Positions 7,305-15,036 of a DNA stretch of 27,719 bases are shown piece after piece. Each line of letters begins with the position of its first letter. Position 1 is the stretch's first letter. Origin of the DNA: Candidatus Gastranaerophilales bacterium. Lineage in GTDB: Bacteria > Cyanobacteriota > Vampirovibrionia > Gastranaerophilales > Gastranaerophilaceae. Below the pieces are notes generated by a model. That model made no database searches, had not been told where the DNA came from, and worked only from the letters and a program-made list of their open reading frames with translations. A program made the position numbers and the translations under genes. Location: assembly GCA_900769355.1 (NCBI GenBank), contig CAAGGG010000037.1, positions 1-27,719 of the forward strand. Direction: 5' to 3'.

Positions 7305-7943
7305 ATGAAAAAACATTACTGGAAACTTGAATATTCAATAGCTTTATTCGTTTTTTTAGGAATTTTGTTGCTTGTAATGCCTGTTTCTATTGAAAACACT
7401 CGTCAAGCAAACTTTATTTCAAAATGGAATGAAAAATTAAATCGTGTTGAATACATGTTTTCAGTAATAAATGCCCATATTTCAGACGATATGTTGAAAA
7501 GTATGACTAAGGCTAAAACCGCTGATGAACGGGAAAAAGTCCTTTTGACGATTGTAAAACCGTATCTTCGCATTGATATTGATGCAAACCCAGTTCGTCA
7601 CTACCGTCCGAGGTATATGAACGGAACGAAGGTTTATAAAGGACAAACATACTTTTTTGATGACTTTTATTTCGCCGAAAATAATACCATTGTCGGGCTG
7701 AAAGATATTAAAACAGAGAGTGAAAACGATATTTTATTTATTATGATGTTTGATATGAATGGGATTTTACCTCCAAACCGCTGGGGGAAAGACATTTTCG
7801 GCGTAAATATTTATGATGGCGGAAAGATTGAACCTTTTGGATTTGACAAATCAATGCAAGAGTTGAAAAAAGATTGTTCTTCAAACGGCACAGGCGTATA
7901 TTGCTCATACTACTACAAAATCGGTGGCGGATTTGAGGAGTAA
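7305..7943 (+). CDS. pilin-like protein without a recognisable prepilin cleavage motif
   Basis: 212 aa starting 9 nt after the PHP gene, so last gene of the rny cluster. An N-terminal hydrophobic helix (about 9-27, ending VMP) is followed by a long amphipathic stretch, the layout of a pilin stalk. The C-terminal part carries DMNGILPPNRWGKDIF (150-165), which matches the DxNGxxxPNxxGxDxF block in the three true pseudopilins of this window, and a late Cys pair (Cys191, Cys200) resembling that in the 26924 gene (CQRDGQYC). The canonical (G/A)FTLxE cleavage site is absent; the sequence there is KKHYWKLEYSIAL. I infer a diverged pseudopilin or a membrane-anchored relative, possibly not processed by prepilin peptidase. 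Confidence 0.7.
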   Translation: MKKHYWKLEYSIALFVFLGILLLVMPVSIENTRQANFISKWNEKLNRVEYMFSVINAHISDDMLKSMTKAKTADEREKVLLTIVKPYLRIDIDANPVRHYRPRYMNGTKVYKGQTYFFDDFYFAENNTIVGLKDIKTESENDILFIMMFDMNGILPPNRWGKDIFGVNIYDGGKIEPFGFDKSMQELKKDCSSNGTGVYCSYYYKIGGGFEE

Positions 7944-7986
7944 GTTTTCCAGCCACCACCTATGGCAAAATCTTTTTTAAATCTGA

Positions 7987-8015
7987 TTTACAAAACCTCT
8001 AAAAAGTGCTATACT
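7987..8015 (+). promoter_or_regulatory. promoter of pepA
   Basis: TTTACA (7987-7992), 17-bp spacer, TATACT (8010-8015), with TG one base before the -10. One of the best promoters in the window. Confidence 0.8.
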
Positions 8016-8042
8016 TTCCTTAGTTAAAAAGGAGAGAAGATT

Positions 8043-9440
8043 ATGAAAATTAGTGTTTCAAATGACGTAAAATCAACTCCTGTGGAAGTTTTGGTTGTAA
8101 ACCAATTTGAAGGTGAAAAAACTTCTGTGGAGCTTGCTAATACTTATGCTGTTGAAAAAGATCATTTTGAAGGCAAATTCGGACAAACTTATCTTATCCA
8201 CACGCTTGGACAAATTCCGGCTGATAAGGTATTGATTATCGGATTTGGTAAAAAAGAAGAATTTGACCATAACAAAATGAGAGAAGCTGTTGCAAAAGCA
8301 GTTAAAAAATTACAACAAATCAAAGCTAAAAAAGCGGCTTTTGATTTTGAGGTTAGCTTAGATTATGGGAAATCAGCTGCAATCGGTGCTATGATTGCAG
8401 ATTACGCTTATGATGAATACAAATCAGAAAAGGCTCATCACTTAGATGAAATCGTTTTTGCTAAATTTTCAAAAGAGACAGTAGAAGAAGGTGTTGTATT
8501 TGGCGAAGCTATGAAATTCACACGTGACTTAGCGAACACACCTGCTCAAATAGCAACTCCGGAAAAACTTGCTCAAATTGCAGCTGGTTTGGAAGGTGTT
8601 GAAACTAAGATTTTTGATAAAGACGAAGTTGCAAGAATGGGCATGAATGCATATTTAGCAGTAGGACAAGGTAGCGTAAATCCTCCAAAATTCATTCACA
8701 TGAAATATACAGGCAAAAATGTTAAGAAAAAAATTGCACTTATCGGTAAAGGAATTTGCTTCGACGCTGGCGGACTTGATATTAAACCGGCATCTTCAAT
8801 GCTTACAATGAAAGACGATATGTCTGGTGCAGCTTGTGTCTTGGGTGTAATGCGTGCTGTTGCTAAATTACAACCGGATATGGAAGTTCATGGTATCATC
8901 GCAGCTTGTGAAAATATGCCATCAGGTTCATCTTACAAACCAGGAGACATTTTAACAGCTAAAAACGGTAAGACAATTGAAGTCGACAATACTGACGCTG
9001 AGGGTAGAATTACGTTGGCAGATGCACTTTGCTATGCTTGCGAACTTGGAGTTGACGAAGTCGTTGATATCGCAACATTAACAGGTGCTTGCGTTGTTGC
9101 GCTTGGCTCAAACATTTCAGGTATTATGGGAAATGACGACGAACTTGTTGAAAGACTTATTGAAACAGGTAAAGAATCCGGTGAAAAATTCTGGAAACTT
9201 CCTATGGATAAAGACTATTTTAACAGTTTGAAATCAGAAATTGCCGATATGAAAAATACAGGTTCAAGAATGGGTGGAGCTTCAATTGCAGGTGTATTTT
9301 TACAAGAATTTGTAAAAGATACAAAATGGGCTCACATTGATATCGCTGGAACTGCGTATATCGAAAAACCGCAAAAAGAATTTATTGCCGGTTCAACAGG
9401 TGCTGGAGTCCGAACTCTTTTGAACTATGTGACAAAATAG
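8043..9440 (+). CDS. pepA: leucyl aminopeptidase (M17 family)
   Basis: Cytosolic two-metal aminopeptidase removing N-terminal residues from peptides; 465 aa, slightly shorter than E. coli PepA because the N-terminal macro-like domain is compact. The catalytic domain shows GKGICFDAGG (metal-binding Lys and Asp), MKDDMSGA (Asp ligand) and the family signature NTDAEGRI (from residue 316, Asp and Glu ligands plus the active-site Arg). The start has AAAGGAG 8 nt upstream. It is a single-gene unit with its own promoter and a terminator shared with the convergent amidase gene. Confidence 0.96.
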   Translation: MKISVSNDVKSTPVEVLVVNQFEGEKTSVELANTYAVEKDHFEGKFGQTYLIHTLGQIPADKVLIIGFGKKEEFDHNKMREAVAKAVKKLQQIKAKKAAFDFEVSLDYGKSAAIGAMIADYAYDEYKSEKAHHLDEIVFAKFSKETVEEGVVFGEAMKFTRDLANTPAQIATPEKLAQIAAGLEGVETKIFDKDEVARMGMNAYLAVGQGSVNPPKFIHMKYTGKNVKKKIALIGKGICFDAGGLDIKPASSMLTMKDDMSGAACVLGVMRAVAKLQPDMEVHGIIAACENMPSGSSYKPGDILTAKNGKTIEVDNTDAEGRITLADALCYACELGVDEVVDIATLTGACVVALGSNISGIMGNDDELVERLIETGKESGEKFWKLPMDKDYFNSLKSEIADMKNTGSRMGGASIAGVFLQEFVKDTKWAHIDIAGTAYIEKPQKEFIAGSTGAGVRTLLNYVTK

Positions 9441-9450
9441 AAAAAATTAA

Positions 9451-9467
9451 TGGAGAAAGCTTCTCCA
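9451..9467. other. small perfect hairpin after pepA
   Basis: TGGAGAA-AGC-TTCTCCA, 10 bp past the pepA stop and just before the main terminator. No T run follows; it may protect the 3' end. Confidence 0.5.
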
Positions 9468-9473
9468 CTATAC

Positions 9474-9507
9474 AAAAAAGGTTGGGTTACAAAATCCAAC
9501 CTTTTTT
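9474..9507. terminator. bidirectional terminator between pepA and the amidase gene
   Basis: A6 plus GGTTGG (9474-9485) pairs with CCAACC plus T6 (9496-9507), loop 10 nt. T runs on both strands serve the two convergent genes. Confidence 0.88.
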
Positions 9508-9512
9508 ATTAT

Positions 9513-10877
9513 TTATTCTTCAAAATATTTTTCTATCGCTGACGCAACTGATTTAGCGTATTGTTTCTGAAATTCCGGAGTAATCAGCTTCGCATTGTCT
9601 TCCGGATTAATAAGATATGATGTTTCTATAAGAATGCTTAAAGCACTTGTGTTACGAACAACCGCAAGACTACCTTGGCGAACTTTATCATTATTTACGC
9701 CCAAATCAGATGTAACTTGCGCCATAATCGTATCAGCAAGCGATTTTGCCTCAGGGTAGTAATAATAAATACTTGTGCCACTGTTTTTGTTCGGATCAGC
9801 ACCGTCAGGTAAGGCATTGCAATGCAAACTTACAAAAACGACCGCCTCTTCTCGATTTGTGAAGTCAACACGCTCTTTTAACCCCACGTAACTGTCGTCA
9901 GTTCGCGTCATTAAAACTTTTGCTCCTAATTTTTTCAAATCTGCTTCCAGATATTTTGCAAATTCCAGGTTTAAATCTTTTTCTTTGTCACCAAGACAAC
10001 CGATTCCGCCAATTTCTGAACCGCCATGACCGGCGTCAATCACAATTTTGATATTATGCAATGGTTTTCTTGATTTCACACAAATCGGTTTTCTGATTTT
10101 TAAAACGAAATCATTTCCTTGATATTCTCCACTATATCCATAAAGTTTTTCACTTCCTGTCGCCTCTTTCATAGAAAAATCAAAGGAATAAACATTGTCA
10201 GAGTTGTCTTTTACATTAAACAATTTAAGCGTAAAAGGCTCACCTTCAACCATCTCAAACGGAACACGCTTATCAAGATGAAAAATGAATTTAAAATATT
10301 GTACTTCGTCCTCATAATCATATCCGCTAAGAGTCGCAGGTGTGGAATTAAAGCCTTCTGCATAAGGTTTTACATTGGTTTTTGCAATCCAACCATATTG
10401 TTTTTCTCCTAGCAAAACGCGATAAAAACCGCCTTTTTCGCCATCTATAAGTAATTCAACATTACGCTGCAAATGTGCCATACGGTTAATTCCGGCATCA
10501 ATTGGGCTTGAGCGCAAAGGAGCTCCTTCTGTTGTGACATACACTGATTTTTTTTCGGCGTAAGGAAAAAATTGCAAAGGCAAATTGCATTCTGTTTTAA
10601 TGACAGGTTTAGAGATTTCGTAAACTTGTTTTTCGCTATCGGTTTGCAAAACAAATATGTTTGAACCCTGATTCAGCTTTACAACATAAGCAAAAGCACC
10701 AGTCTGATGAAGGGGAACATCTTGCCCGTTAATTTTCAACGGTTTGTCAGACGAGCCAATAAAAAATGTTGAATTTGCGTTTATTATGACGTTTTTGTTT
10801 TTAGGATAAACCACGTCAAAAGCAAGGCAACTATTGCCTAATAATACCAATCCCAATAATAATACTAAATTTTTCAT
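9513..10877 (-). CDS. N-acetylmuramoyl-L-alanine amidase (Amidase_3) with Ig-like and SH3-like N-terminal domains
   Basis: Secreted zinc amidase cleaving the bond between N-acetylmuramic acid and L-alanine in peptidoglycan, used in cell separation. From the ATG at 10877 it is 454 aa: signal peptide (about 1-19, KNLVLLLGLVLLGNSCLAF), a beta-rich Ig-like segment with ING...V and G-AFAYVVKLNQGSN (about 20-92), an SH3b-like segment (about 110-170), a further beta region, and the C-terminal catalytic domain. Zinc and catalytic residues are visible: DAGHGG (His284), KEKDLN (Glu299), SLHCNA (His352) and LIETSYL (Glu418). A TTG start at 10907 would add ten residues before the signal peptide and is unlikely. 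The start lacks a Shine-Dalgarno and sits immediately after a -10 box. Confidence 0.92.
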   Translation of the reverse strand: MKNLVLLLGLVLLGNSCLAFDVVYPKNKNVIINANSTFFIGSSDKPLKINGQDVPLHQTGAFAYVVKLNQGSNIFVLQTDSEKQVYEISKPVIKTECNLPLQFFPYAEKKSVYVTTEGAPLRSSPIDAGINRMAHLQRNVELLIDGEKGGFYRVLLGEKQYGWIAKTNVKPYAEGFNSTPATLSGYDYEDEVQYFKFIFHLDKRVPFEMVEGEPFTLKLFNVKDNSDNVYSFDFSMKEATGSEKLYGYSGEYQGNDFVLKIRKPICVKSRKPLHNIKIVIDAGHGGSEIGGIGCLGDKEKDLNLEFAKYLEADLKKLGAKVLMTRTDDSYVGLKERVDFTNREEAVVFVSLHCNALPDGADPNKNSGTSIYYYYPEAKSLADTIMAQVTSDLGVNNDKVRQGSLAVVRNTSALSILIETSYLINPEDNAKLITPEFQKQYAKSVASAIEKYFEE

Positions 10878-10883
10878 AACAAG

Positions 10884-10892
10884 ATTATAGCA
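10884..10892 (-). promoter_or_regulatory. extended -10 promoter directly before the amidase start
   Basis: Minus strand TGC-TATAAT (-10 at 10884-10889) lies only 6 bp from the ATG at 10877, so the transcript would begin at or next to the start codon. No convincing -35 at 16-18 bp. Confidence 0.5.
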
Positions 10893-10942
10893 CAAGTTGT
10901 AATTCAAATCACATTTTAATTTTTTCTATTTACCCACTCTCT

Positions 10943-10967
10943 TTCTCTCCCTAATTGAGGGAGAGAA
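10943..10967. other. perfect 10-bp hairpin in the amidase-rplT intergenic region
   Basis: TTCTCTCCCT (10943-10952) / AGGGAGAGAA (10958-10967), loop AATTG. No T run on either strand, so not a classic terminator. Confidence 0.55.
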
Positions 10968-10999
10968 GCCTTACATTGCACCATCTCTATTCATAAATA

Positions 11000-11030
11000 A
11001 AAAAGAGGCTACAAAATGTAACCTCTTTTC
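11000..11030 (-). terminator. terminator of rpmI-rplT
   Basis: AAAAGAGG plus TACA (11001-11013) pairs with TGTA plus CCTCTTTT (11017-11029), one mismatch, T-rich on the minus strand, 26 bp past the rplT stop. Confidence 0.8.
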
Positions 11031-11055
11031 ATCAAACACTTAATTTTTCAATTAA

Positions 11056-11406
11056 CTATTTAGCAGCTTTAGCTGTTTCAAAAACTACTGAAAATGCTTC
11101 AGGATCTCTTACAGCCAAATCAGCCAACATTTTTCTGTTTACAGTGATGTTAGCTTTTTTGCAAGCGTTAACGAATCTTGAATAGCTCATGCCACGTTCT
11201 CTAACAGCTGCGTTAATTCTAACAATCCATAGACGACGCATGTTGCGTTTGTTAGTACGTCTATCTCTGTAAGCATATTTAAGAGCTTTCATTACAGCGC
11301 AGTTAGCAACTTTGAAAATTCTGCTTCTTGCACCGATAAAGCCTTTAGCTAATTTTAAAATCTTTTTATGTCTTTTGCGTAATACATTACCACGTTTTAC
11401 TCTCAT
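11056..11406 (-). CDS. rplT: 50S ribosomal protein L20
   Basis: A 116-aa, highly basic 23S rRNA-binding protein needed early in large-subunit assembly. The N-terminus (MRVKRGNVLRKRHKKILKLA) and the block YAYRDRRTNKRNMRRLWI-RIN are diagnostic. It lies 10 nt behind rpmI, the usual pair. In many bacteria L20 represses its own operon by binding leader RNA; whether that holds here cannot be read directly. infC, the common third member, is not next to it. Confidence 0.98.
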   Translation of the reverse strand: MRVKRGNVLRKRHKKILKLAKGFIGARSRIFKVANCAVMKALKYAYRDRRTNKRNMRRLWIVRINAAVRERGMSYSRFVNACKKANITVNRKMLADLAVRDPEAFSVVFETAKAAK

Positions 11407-11416
11407 TTACTGCCTC

Positions 11417-11626
11417 CTATCTTGCATACTTTCTGTAAGGTAACTCTTTTGAAATCAATTTGAAATGTGAATCTGAAATTGAAATCATTTTGAAAATTCT
11501 GCGTTTTCTAGAAGCAGATTTGTGTTGAAGTAAGTGGCCGATACCAGCTTGTCTTCTAACAATTTTACCTGTTGCAGTAACTTTGTAACGTTTTGCAGCA
11601 GACTTGTGTGTTTTCATTTTTGGCAT
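11417..11626 (-). CDS. rpmI: 50S ribosomal protein L35
   Basis: 69-aa basic ribosomal protein starting MPKMKTHKSAAKRYKVTATG, the standard L35 opening, followed by the Lys/Arg-rich HKSASRKRR segment. It is slightly longer than the usual 64-66 aa because of the C-terminal end (KELPYRKYAR). AAAGGAG is placed properly before the ATG. First gene of the two-gene unit with rplT; a leader of roughly 110 nt precedes it. Confidence 0.97.
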   Translation of the reverse strand: MPKMKTHKSAAKRYKVTATGKIVRRQAGIGHLLQHKSASRKRRIFKMISISDSHFKLISKELPYRKYAR

Positions 11627-11741
11627 TTAATTTCTCCTTTTCTTTTGTAACCTCAAGTCAAACGGAGTTGCTCAAGGGAAAGTGTACTCTAAGTAATTTC
11701 AGGCATACCAAAGCCATAAAATACTTTTACAGACTGATTAT

Positions 11742-11747
11742 ATTATA
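11742..11747 (-). promoter_or_regulatory. candidate -10 of the rpmI-rplT promoter
   Basis: Perfect TATAAT on the minus strand, with TTG two bases before it and no strong -35 at 16-18 bp. It would give a leader of about 110 nt, long enough for regulation by L20. Confidence 0.45.
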
Positions 11748-11824
11748 CAAAACACATATTTGCAAGTAATAAATTAACAAAGATTAAGAGAAATCAACGC
11801 AATCTAGTATATTTCTCAAAAATA

Positions 11825-11833
11825 TGTTATAAT
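11825..11833 (+). promoter_or_regulatory. extended -10 promoter of the pseudopilin at 11866
   Basis: TGT-TATAAT with the -10 at 11828-11833, giving a leader of about 25 nt; the -35 is poor. Confidence 0.55.
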
Positions 11834-11865
11834 TACATTGTAGAGCTTCAAAGAAAGGATTAAAT

Positions 11866-12630
11866 ATGAAGAGAATCGACTTGACAAATAGCCCTTCAAG
11901 GAGAGGGCATAGCTCCGCATTCACATTGGCTGAGGTGCTCATAACACTAGGAATTATAGGAGTTGTTGCCGCTATGACCTTGCCAACATTGATACAACAA
12001 CACCAAAAGCAAGTGTATGTTACAGGCTTGAAAAAAGGAGTAAACACTGTTCAGAACATGGTTCAAAAAATAACTGCTGATGAAGGTGCTTCTGATATGT
12101 ATCAGACTTCACTTTTTGACGGAATGTGCACGAATGAAACGGGGAGTTGTGAAGATTCTTATGGAAATATTTCCGGTTTAGACAGTTTAGTTCCTAAATA
12201 TATTAAAACAGTAAAAAGTTGTACAGATTCAGAATGTGATATTAAATATTCTCAAGGTTACTTTCATGGAGGGATATTTAATTACACTAAGAGTGATTCT
12301 GAGAAATATGTAATATCTCGCCAAATTATGGGTCAAATAAGAGGTGGTGTTAAAGGTTATTATAGTAATGATGGAATGATTTACTATTTCGGATTTGGCG
12401 GACAACTCGCAGAGAATTCTGACACTGGTATAAAAAAAGTTGGTCTTTCTGCTTGTATTGATACAAATGGAGAAAAAAGACCAAACATTGAAGGAAGAGA
12501 TTTGTTCTGTTTTACATATTCTCCTATATTTGGGTCAAAACTCGTAGGCGGAACCGACTTTAACACAATAAATTCTGATTTCGACCCAGCAGTTCACATC
12601 ATGAAAAACGGTTGGAAGATGGACTACTAA
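11866..12630 (+). CDS. type IV pilin/type II secretion-like pseudopilin
   Basis: 254-aa protein with a class III prepilin signal: an 18-residue basic leader ending HSSA, cleavage before F19, then FTLAEVLITLGIIGVVAA with the conserved Glu at +5 (Glu23), and a hydrophobic stalk to about residue 43. The globular part has Cys pairs (Cys88/95, Cys119/124, Cys197/215) and the block DTNGEKRPNIEGRDLF (199-214) shared with the other pilin-like proteins here. It ends IMKNGWKMDY, close to the end of the 26924 gene. Start supported by AAAGGA 7 nt upstream. It is a lone gene with its own promoter and terminator; the assembly machinery is elsewhere. Whether it forms a pilus, a secretion pseudopilus or a competence filament is unknown. 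Confidence 0.88.
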   Translation: MKRIDLTNSPSRRGHSSAFTLAEVLITLGIIGVVAAMTLPTLIQQHQKQVYVTGLKKGVNTVQNMVQKITADEGASDMYQTSLFDGMCTNETGSCEDSYGNISGLDSLVPKYIKTVKSCTDSECDIKYSQGYFHGGIFNYTKSDSEKYVISRQIMGQIRGGVKGYYSNDGMIYYFGFGGQLAENSDTGIKKVGLSACIDTNGEKRPNIEGRDLFCFTYSPIFGSKLVGGTDFNTINSDFDPAVHIMKNGWKMDY

Positions 12631-12634
12631 TAAT

Positions 12635-12675
12635 AAAAAAATGGCGGAGATTTTTAAAGTCTCCGCCATTTTTTT
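12635..12675. terminator. strong bidirectional terminator between the pseudopilin and nadE
   Basis: A7, TGGCGGAGA (12642-12650), 9-nt loop, TCTCCGCCA (12660-12668), T7. The nadE stop codon (12674-12676) overlaps the end of the T run. Confidence 0.93.
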
Positions 12676-14077
12676 AATAATATCTTTGTACAATTGGCAT
12701 TTCAACCCCGTTACAGAACGAACGTTCGGTCAAACGTACACCCAAACAGCATTGATGACGCTTAAACTGCATTCTATAAATCTTTTTGATAGTTTCTTCA
12801 ACAAGTTTTCTATCATACTTTTGACAAATCTCATCAATCGACTTGTTTTGTTCAACATACATCTCAATAATATCGTCCAAAACCGCATATTCAGGCAATC
12901 TATCCTGATCTTTTTGCCCAGGGTGAAGTTCTGCTGACGGAGCCTTATCTATAATAGCTTGCGGAATAATCTCGCCATTTCTATTAATATAATTTGAAAG
13001 CTTATAAACATTTGTCTTTGTCAAATCACAAATCATATTAAATCCACCTGCCAAGTCGCCATAAAGGGTTCCAAAACCCATTGCACTTTCAGATTTATTG
13101 CCTGTTGATAATAACAAACGACCTTCTCGATTTGAATAGAACATCAAAATCAAGCCTCTTAATCTTGCTTGTAAATTTTCTTCCGCCAAGTCATGCAAGC
13201 TTTCACGCCCTTTCATAAAAGCTTCAAAAAGCGAAGTAATCGGCTCTTTTACAGTCTGAATTCCAAGATTTTCAGCCAATTTCAAACTATCTGTCACACT
13301 GCCTTCTGAGGAATACATACTTGGCATCAAAATACCTAAAACGTTGTCTTTACCAATCGCTTCAACCGCCAAAGCTGCTGTCAATGCACTGTCAATTCCG
13401 CCTGAGAGTCCTAAAACAACCTTCTTAAACCCTGTATTTTCGCAATACTCTCTCAATGCAAAAGTCGTCACATCGTAAACTTGTGATTCGACCGATTCAT
13501 CAAAAAACTCAACAACTCTTGCGAAATCAACCGTATCAACATCTTCCTGACAAAATGGCATTTGCATTACAAGTTCATTGTTTGCGTTTTTCGCAAAACT
13601 TCCGCCGGCAAAAACATTTTCATCAGCAATTCCAAGTGCATTAACATAAATAAAATCACTATGAGTATGGATTTCGTCAACAAAATCCTTATAAGTGTTC
13701 ATCGCATAATATCTGTTTTTCGCCAAAACGTACAAATCGCAATCAACATCTTCCATAAACGTGTCAGATACAAAAACTTTCTTTCCGCAAACGTCAAACA
13801 CGCCGTAATCAGAAACTTCAACTTCTCCATTTCTAATCAAAATATCGCCAAGAAGAATGTTTTGTTTAAAATTCTTATCCGCAATTTCTCTATACAACTG
13901 AGCCTGAGCCGACATACAACCATCGTCAAATGTCAAATCTTTTCCGCCCAAGTCCTCGATATCAACCTGTGGAAATACAATCAAGTCGCAATCAGAATTA
14001 ATGTTTTTGATTATATTCTCTAAGTTAAACTTAAAATCAGCTGTTTTTAATCTTACCTGTGCTACTACTGTTTTCAT
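12674..14077 (-). CDS. nadE: NAD+ synthetase with a shortened, apparently inactive glutaminase domain
   Basis: Last step of NAD synthesis: amidation of deamido-NAD using ATP. The C-terminal synthetase domain is intact, with the P-loop LGLSGGIDSAL (SGGIDS 205-210), STGNKSE and TLYGDLAGGFN, and the substrate-loop segment PSAELHPGQKDQD. The N-terminal part (about 1-175) keeps the nitrilase-like layout of glutamine-dependent NadE but is shorter than usual (467 aa total against roughly 540 or more). The catalytic triad looks lost: the Glu of FPE is Gln (FPQ, residue 37), the Lys before YGVFD is missing, and the ICED region reads VSDTF with no Cys. I infer an ammonia-dependent enzyme carrying a degenerate glutaminase domain. 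It ends the murC cluster, 23 bp after ftsQ. Confidence 0.9.
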   Translation of the reverse strand: MKTVVAQVRLKTADFKFNLENIIKNINSDCDLIVFPQVDIEDLGGKDLTFDDGCMSAQAQLYREIADKNFKQNILLGDILIRNGEVEVSDYGVFDVCGKKVFVSDTFMEDVDCDLYVLAKNRYYAMNTYKDFVDEIHTHSDFIYVNALGIADENVFAGGSFAKNANNELVMQMPFCQEDVDTVDFARVVEFFDESVESQVYDVTTFALREYCENTGFKKVVLGLSGGIDSALTAALAVEAIGKDNVLGILMPSMYSSEGSVTDSLKLAENLGIQTVKEPITSLFEAFMKGRESLHDLAEENLQARLRGLILMFYSNREGRLLLSTGNKSESAMGFGTLYGDLAGGFNMICDLTKTNVYKLSNYINRNGEIIPQAIIDKAPSAELHPGQKDQDRLPEYAVLDDIIEMYVEQNKSIDEICQKYDRKLVEETIKKIYRMQFKRHQCCLGVRLTERSFCNGVEMPIVQRYY

Positions 14078-14100
14078 ATTTCACGTCCTTATCAATTAAT

Positions 14101-15036
14101 TTATTGCAATTTCAAATAATTAACTTTTTCCCAACTCAAATCAAGGTATTTAACCTTTGAATCAACCATCTTCACCTGTGGCAAGATTGATGGAATTCTC
14201 TCAATTCGCTTAAACACGCTCTCATCAAGTCTGCCAAGTCGAATATTAACCGTCTTTATTTTCACGTAAACATCATTTGGATTACGCATATCAATGTACT
14301 CAACAGGCTCTTTAGAATATGCCTCGACGTAATTTTTAATTTTTTCAATCTCGTGAATTTTGCTCAAATCCCATTTGTGGTAGTCATCACCTTTATTGCC
14401 ATAAGACAAGACTTTTATCACCTTAAACTGTGATTTTAACGGCAAAAACTCACGTCCGATAAGTTTTCCGTCAACCGTAAAAAACGCAACCGGAGTCGCT
14501 TTTTCATCTGGCGCAATAACTATCGCCGGAATTCTTTCTTTCAAAATAATCTGAATTCTAGCCGGAAACGCATAACGTCTTATATAAACGTCCTCGACAG
14601 GAGTTAATTTCATCAATTCTTTTTTGATAGCCCCTGTTTTTGCCATATACATCGGCACATGTGGAACATCACTGTTTTTCAAAAGTGCCAAAATCTTATG
14701 CGAAGGAACAATGTTATTATTGATAATTTCAACCGAATTTCCACCAACACGATTAAACGCATTCGGTGCCATATACCAACCACGACATCTCAAGGCATAG
14801 CCCAGAGCAAACAAAAAAGCTAACGACAAGAAAAAACGCATAAAACCGCGAAAACGCTCTTGTTTCATTCTACCTTTACGAACAAGACGTTCACGACGTT
14901 TCTTTTTCACAAGATGTTTGCCGTCTTGAATAGGTTCTTCAACAATCGCAGCATACTCACTTGCCTCAATATGAAGTTCCTGAAACTCATGCCTTAAATC
15001 AATATTCTCGTTATGATTTTGTTCGTTTTTTCTCAT
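14101..15036 (-). CDS. ftsQ: cell division protein FtsQ/DivIB
   Basis: 311-aa bitopic divisome protein linking early and late division proteins. A charged cytoplasmic N-terminus (about 1-65, ending in a Lys/Arg-rich patch) precedes one membrane segment (about 66-84, RFFLSLAFLFALGYAL). A POTRA domain follows (about 100-170, V-N-xxI-SHKILALL and VEDVYIRRYAFPARIQIIL-KERIPA), then the FtsQ beta domain. Its position after murC-murB-ddl is the classic dcw order. The ATG follows the ddl TAG with no gap, implying coupling. ftsA and ftsZ are not in the window; nadE takes the next place. Confidence 0.85.
   Translation of the reverse strand: MRKNEQNHNENIDLRHEFQELHIEASEYAAIVEEPIQDGKHLVKKKRRERLVRKGRMKQERFRGFMRFFLSLAFLFALGYALRCRGWYMAPNAFNRVGGNSVEIINNNIVPSHKILALLKNSDVPHVPMYMAKTGAIKKELMKLTPVEDVYIRRYAFPARIQIILKERIPAIVIAPDEKATPVAFFTVDGKLIGREFLPLKSQFKVIKVLSYGNKGDDYHKWDLSKIHEIEKIKNYVEAYSKEPVEYIDMRNPNDVYVKIKTVNIRLGRLDESVFKRIERIPSILPQVKMVDSKVKYLDLSWEKVNYLKLQ

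Noticed and set aside
9513..10877. Amidase as a lipoprotein
   Set aside because: The Cys near the signal-peptide end (GNSCLAF) lacks the L-x-(G/A)-C lipobox; ordinary signal peptidase cleavage after LA fits better.
13562..14023. 153-aa plus-strand open frame
   Set aside because: It lies wholly inside nadE on the opposite strand, has no ribosome site and reads as a shadow.
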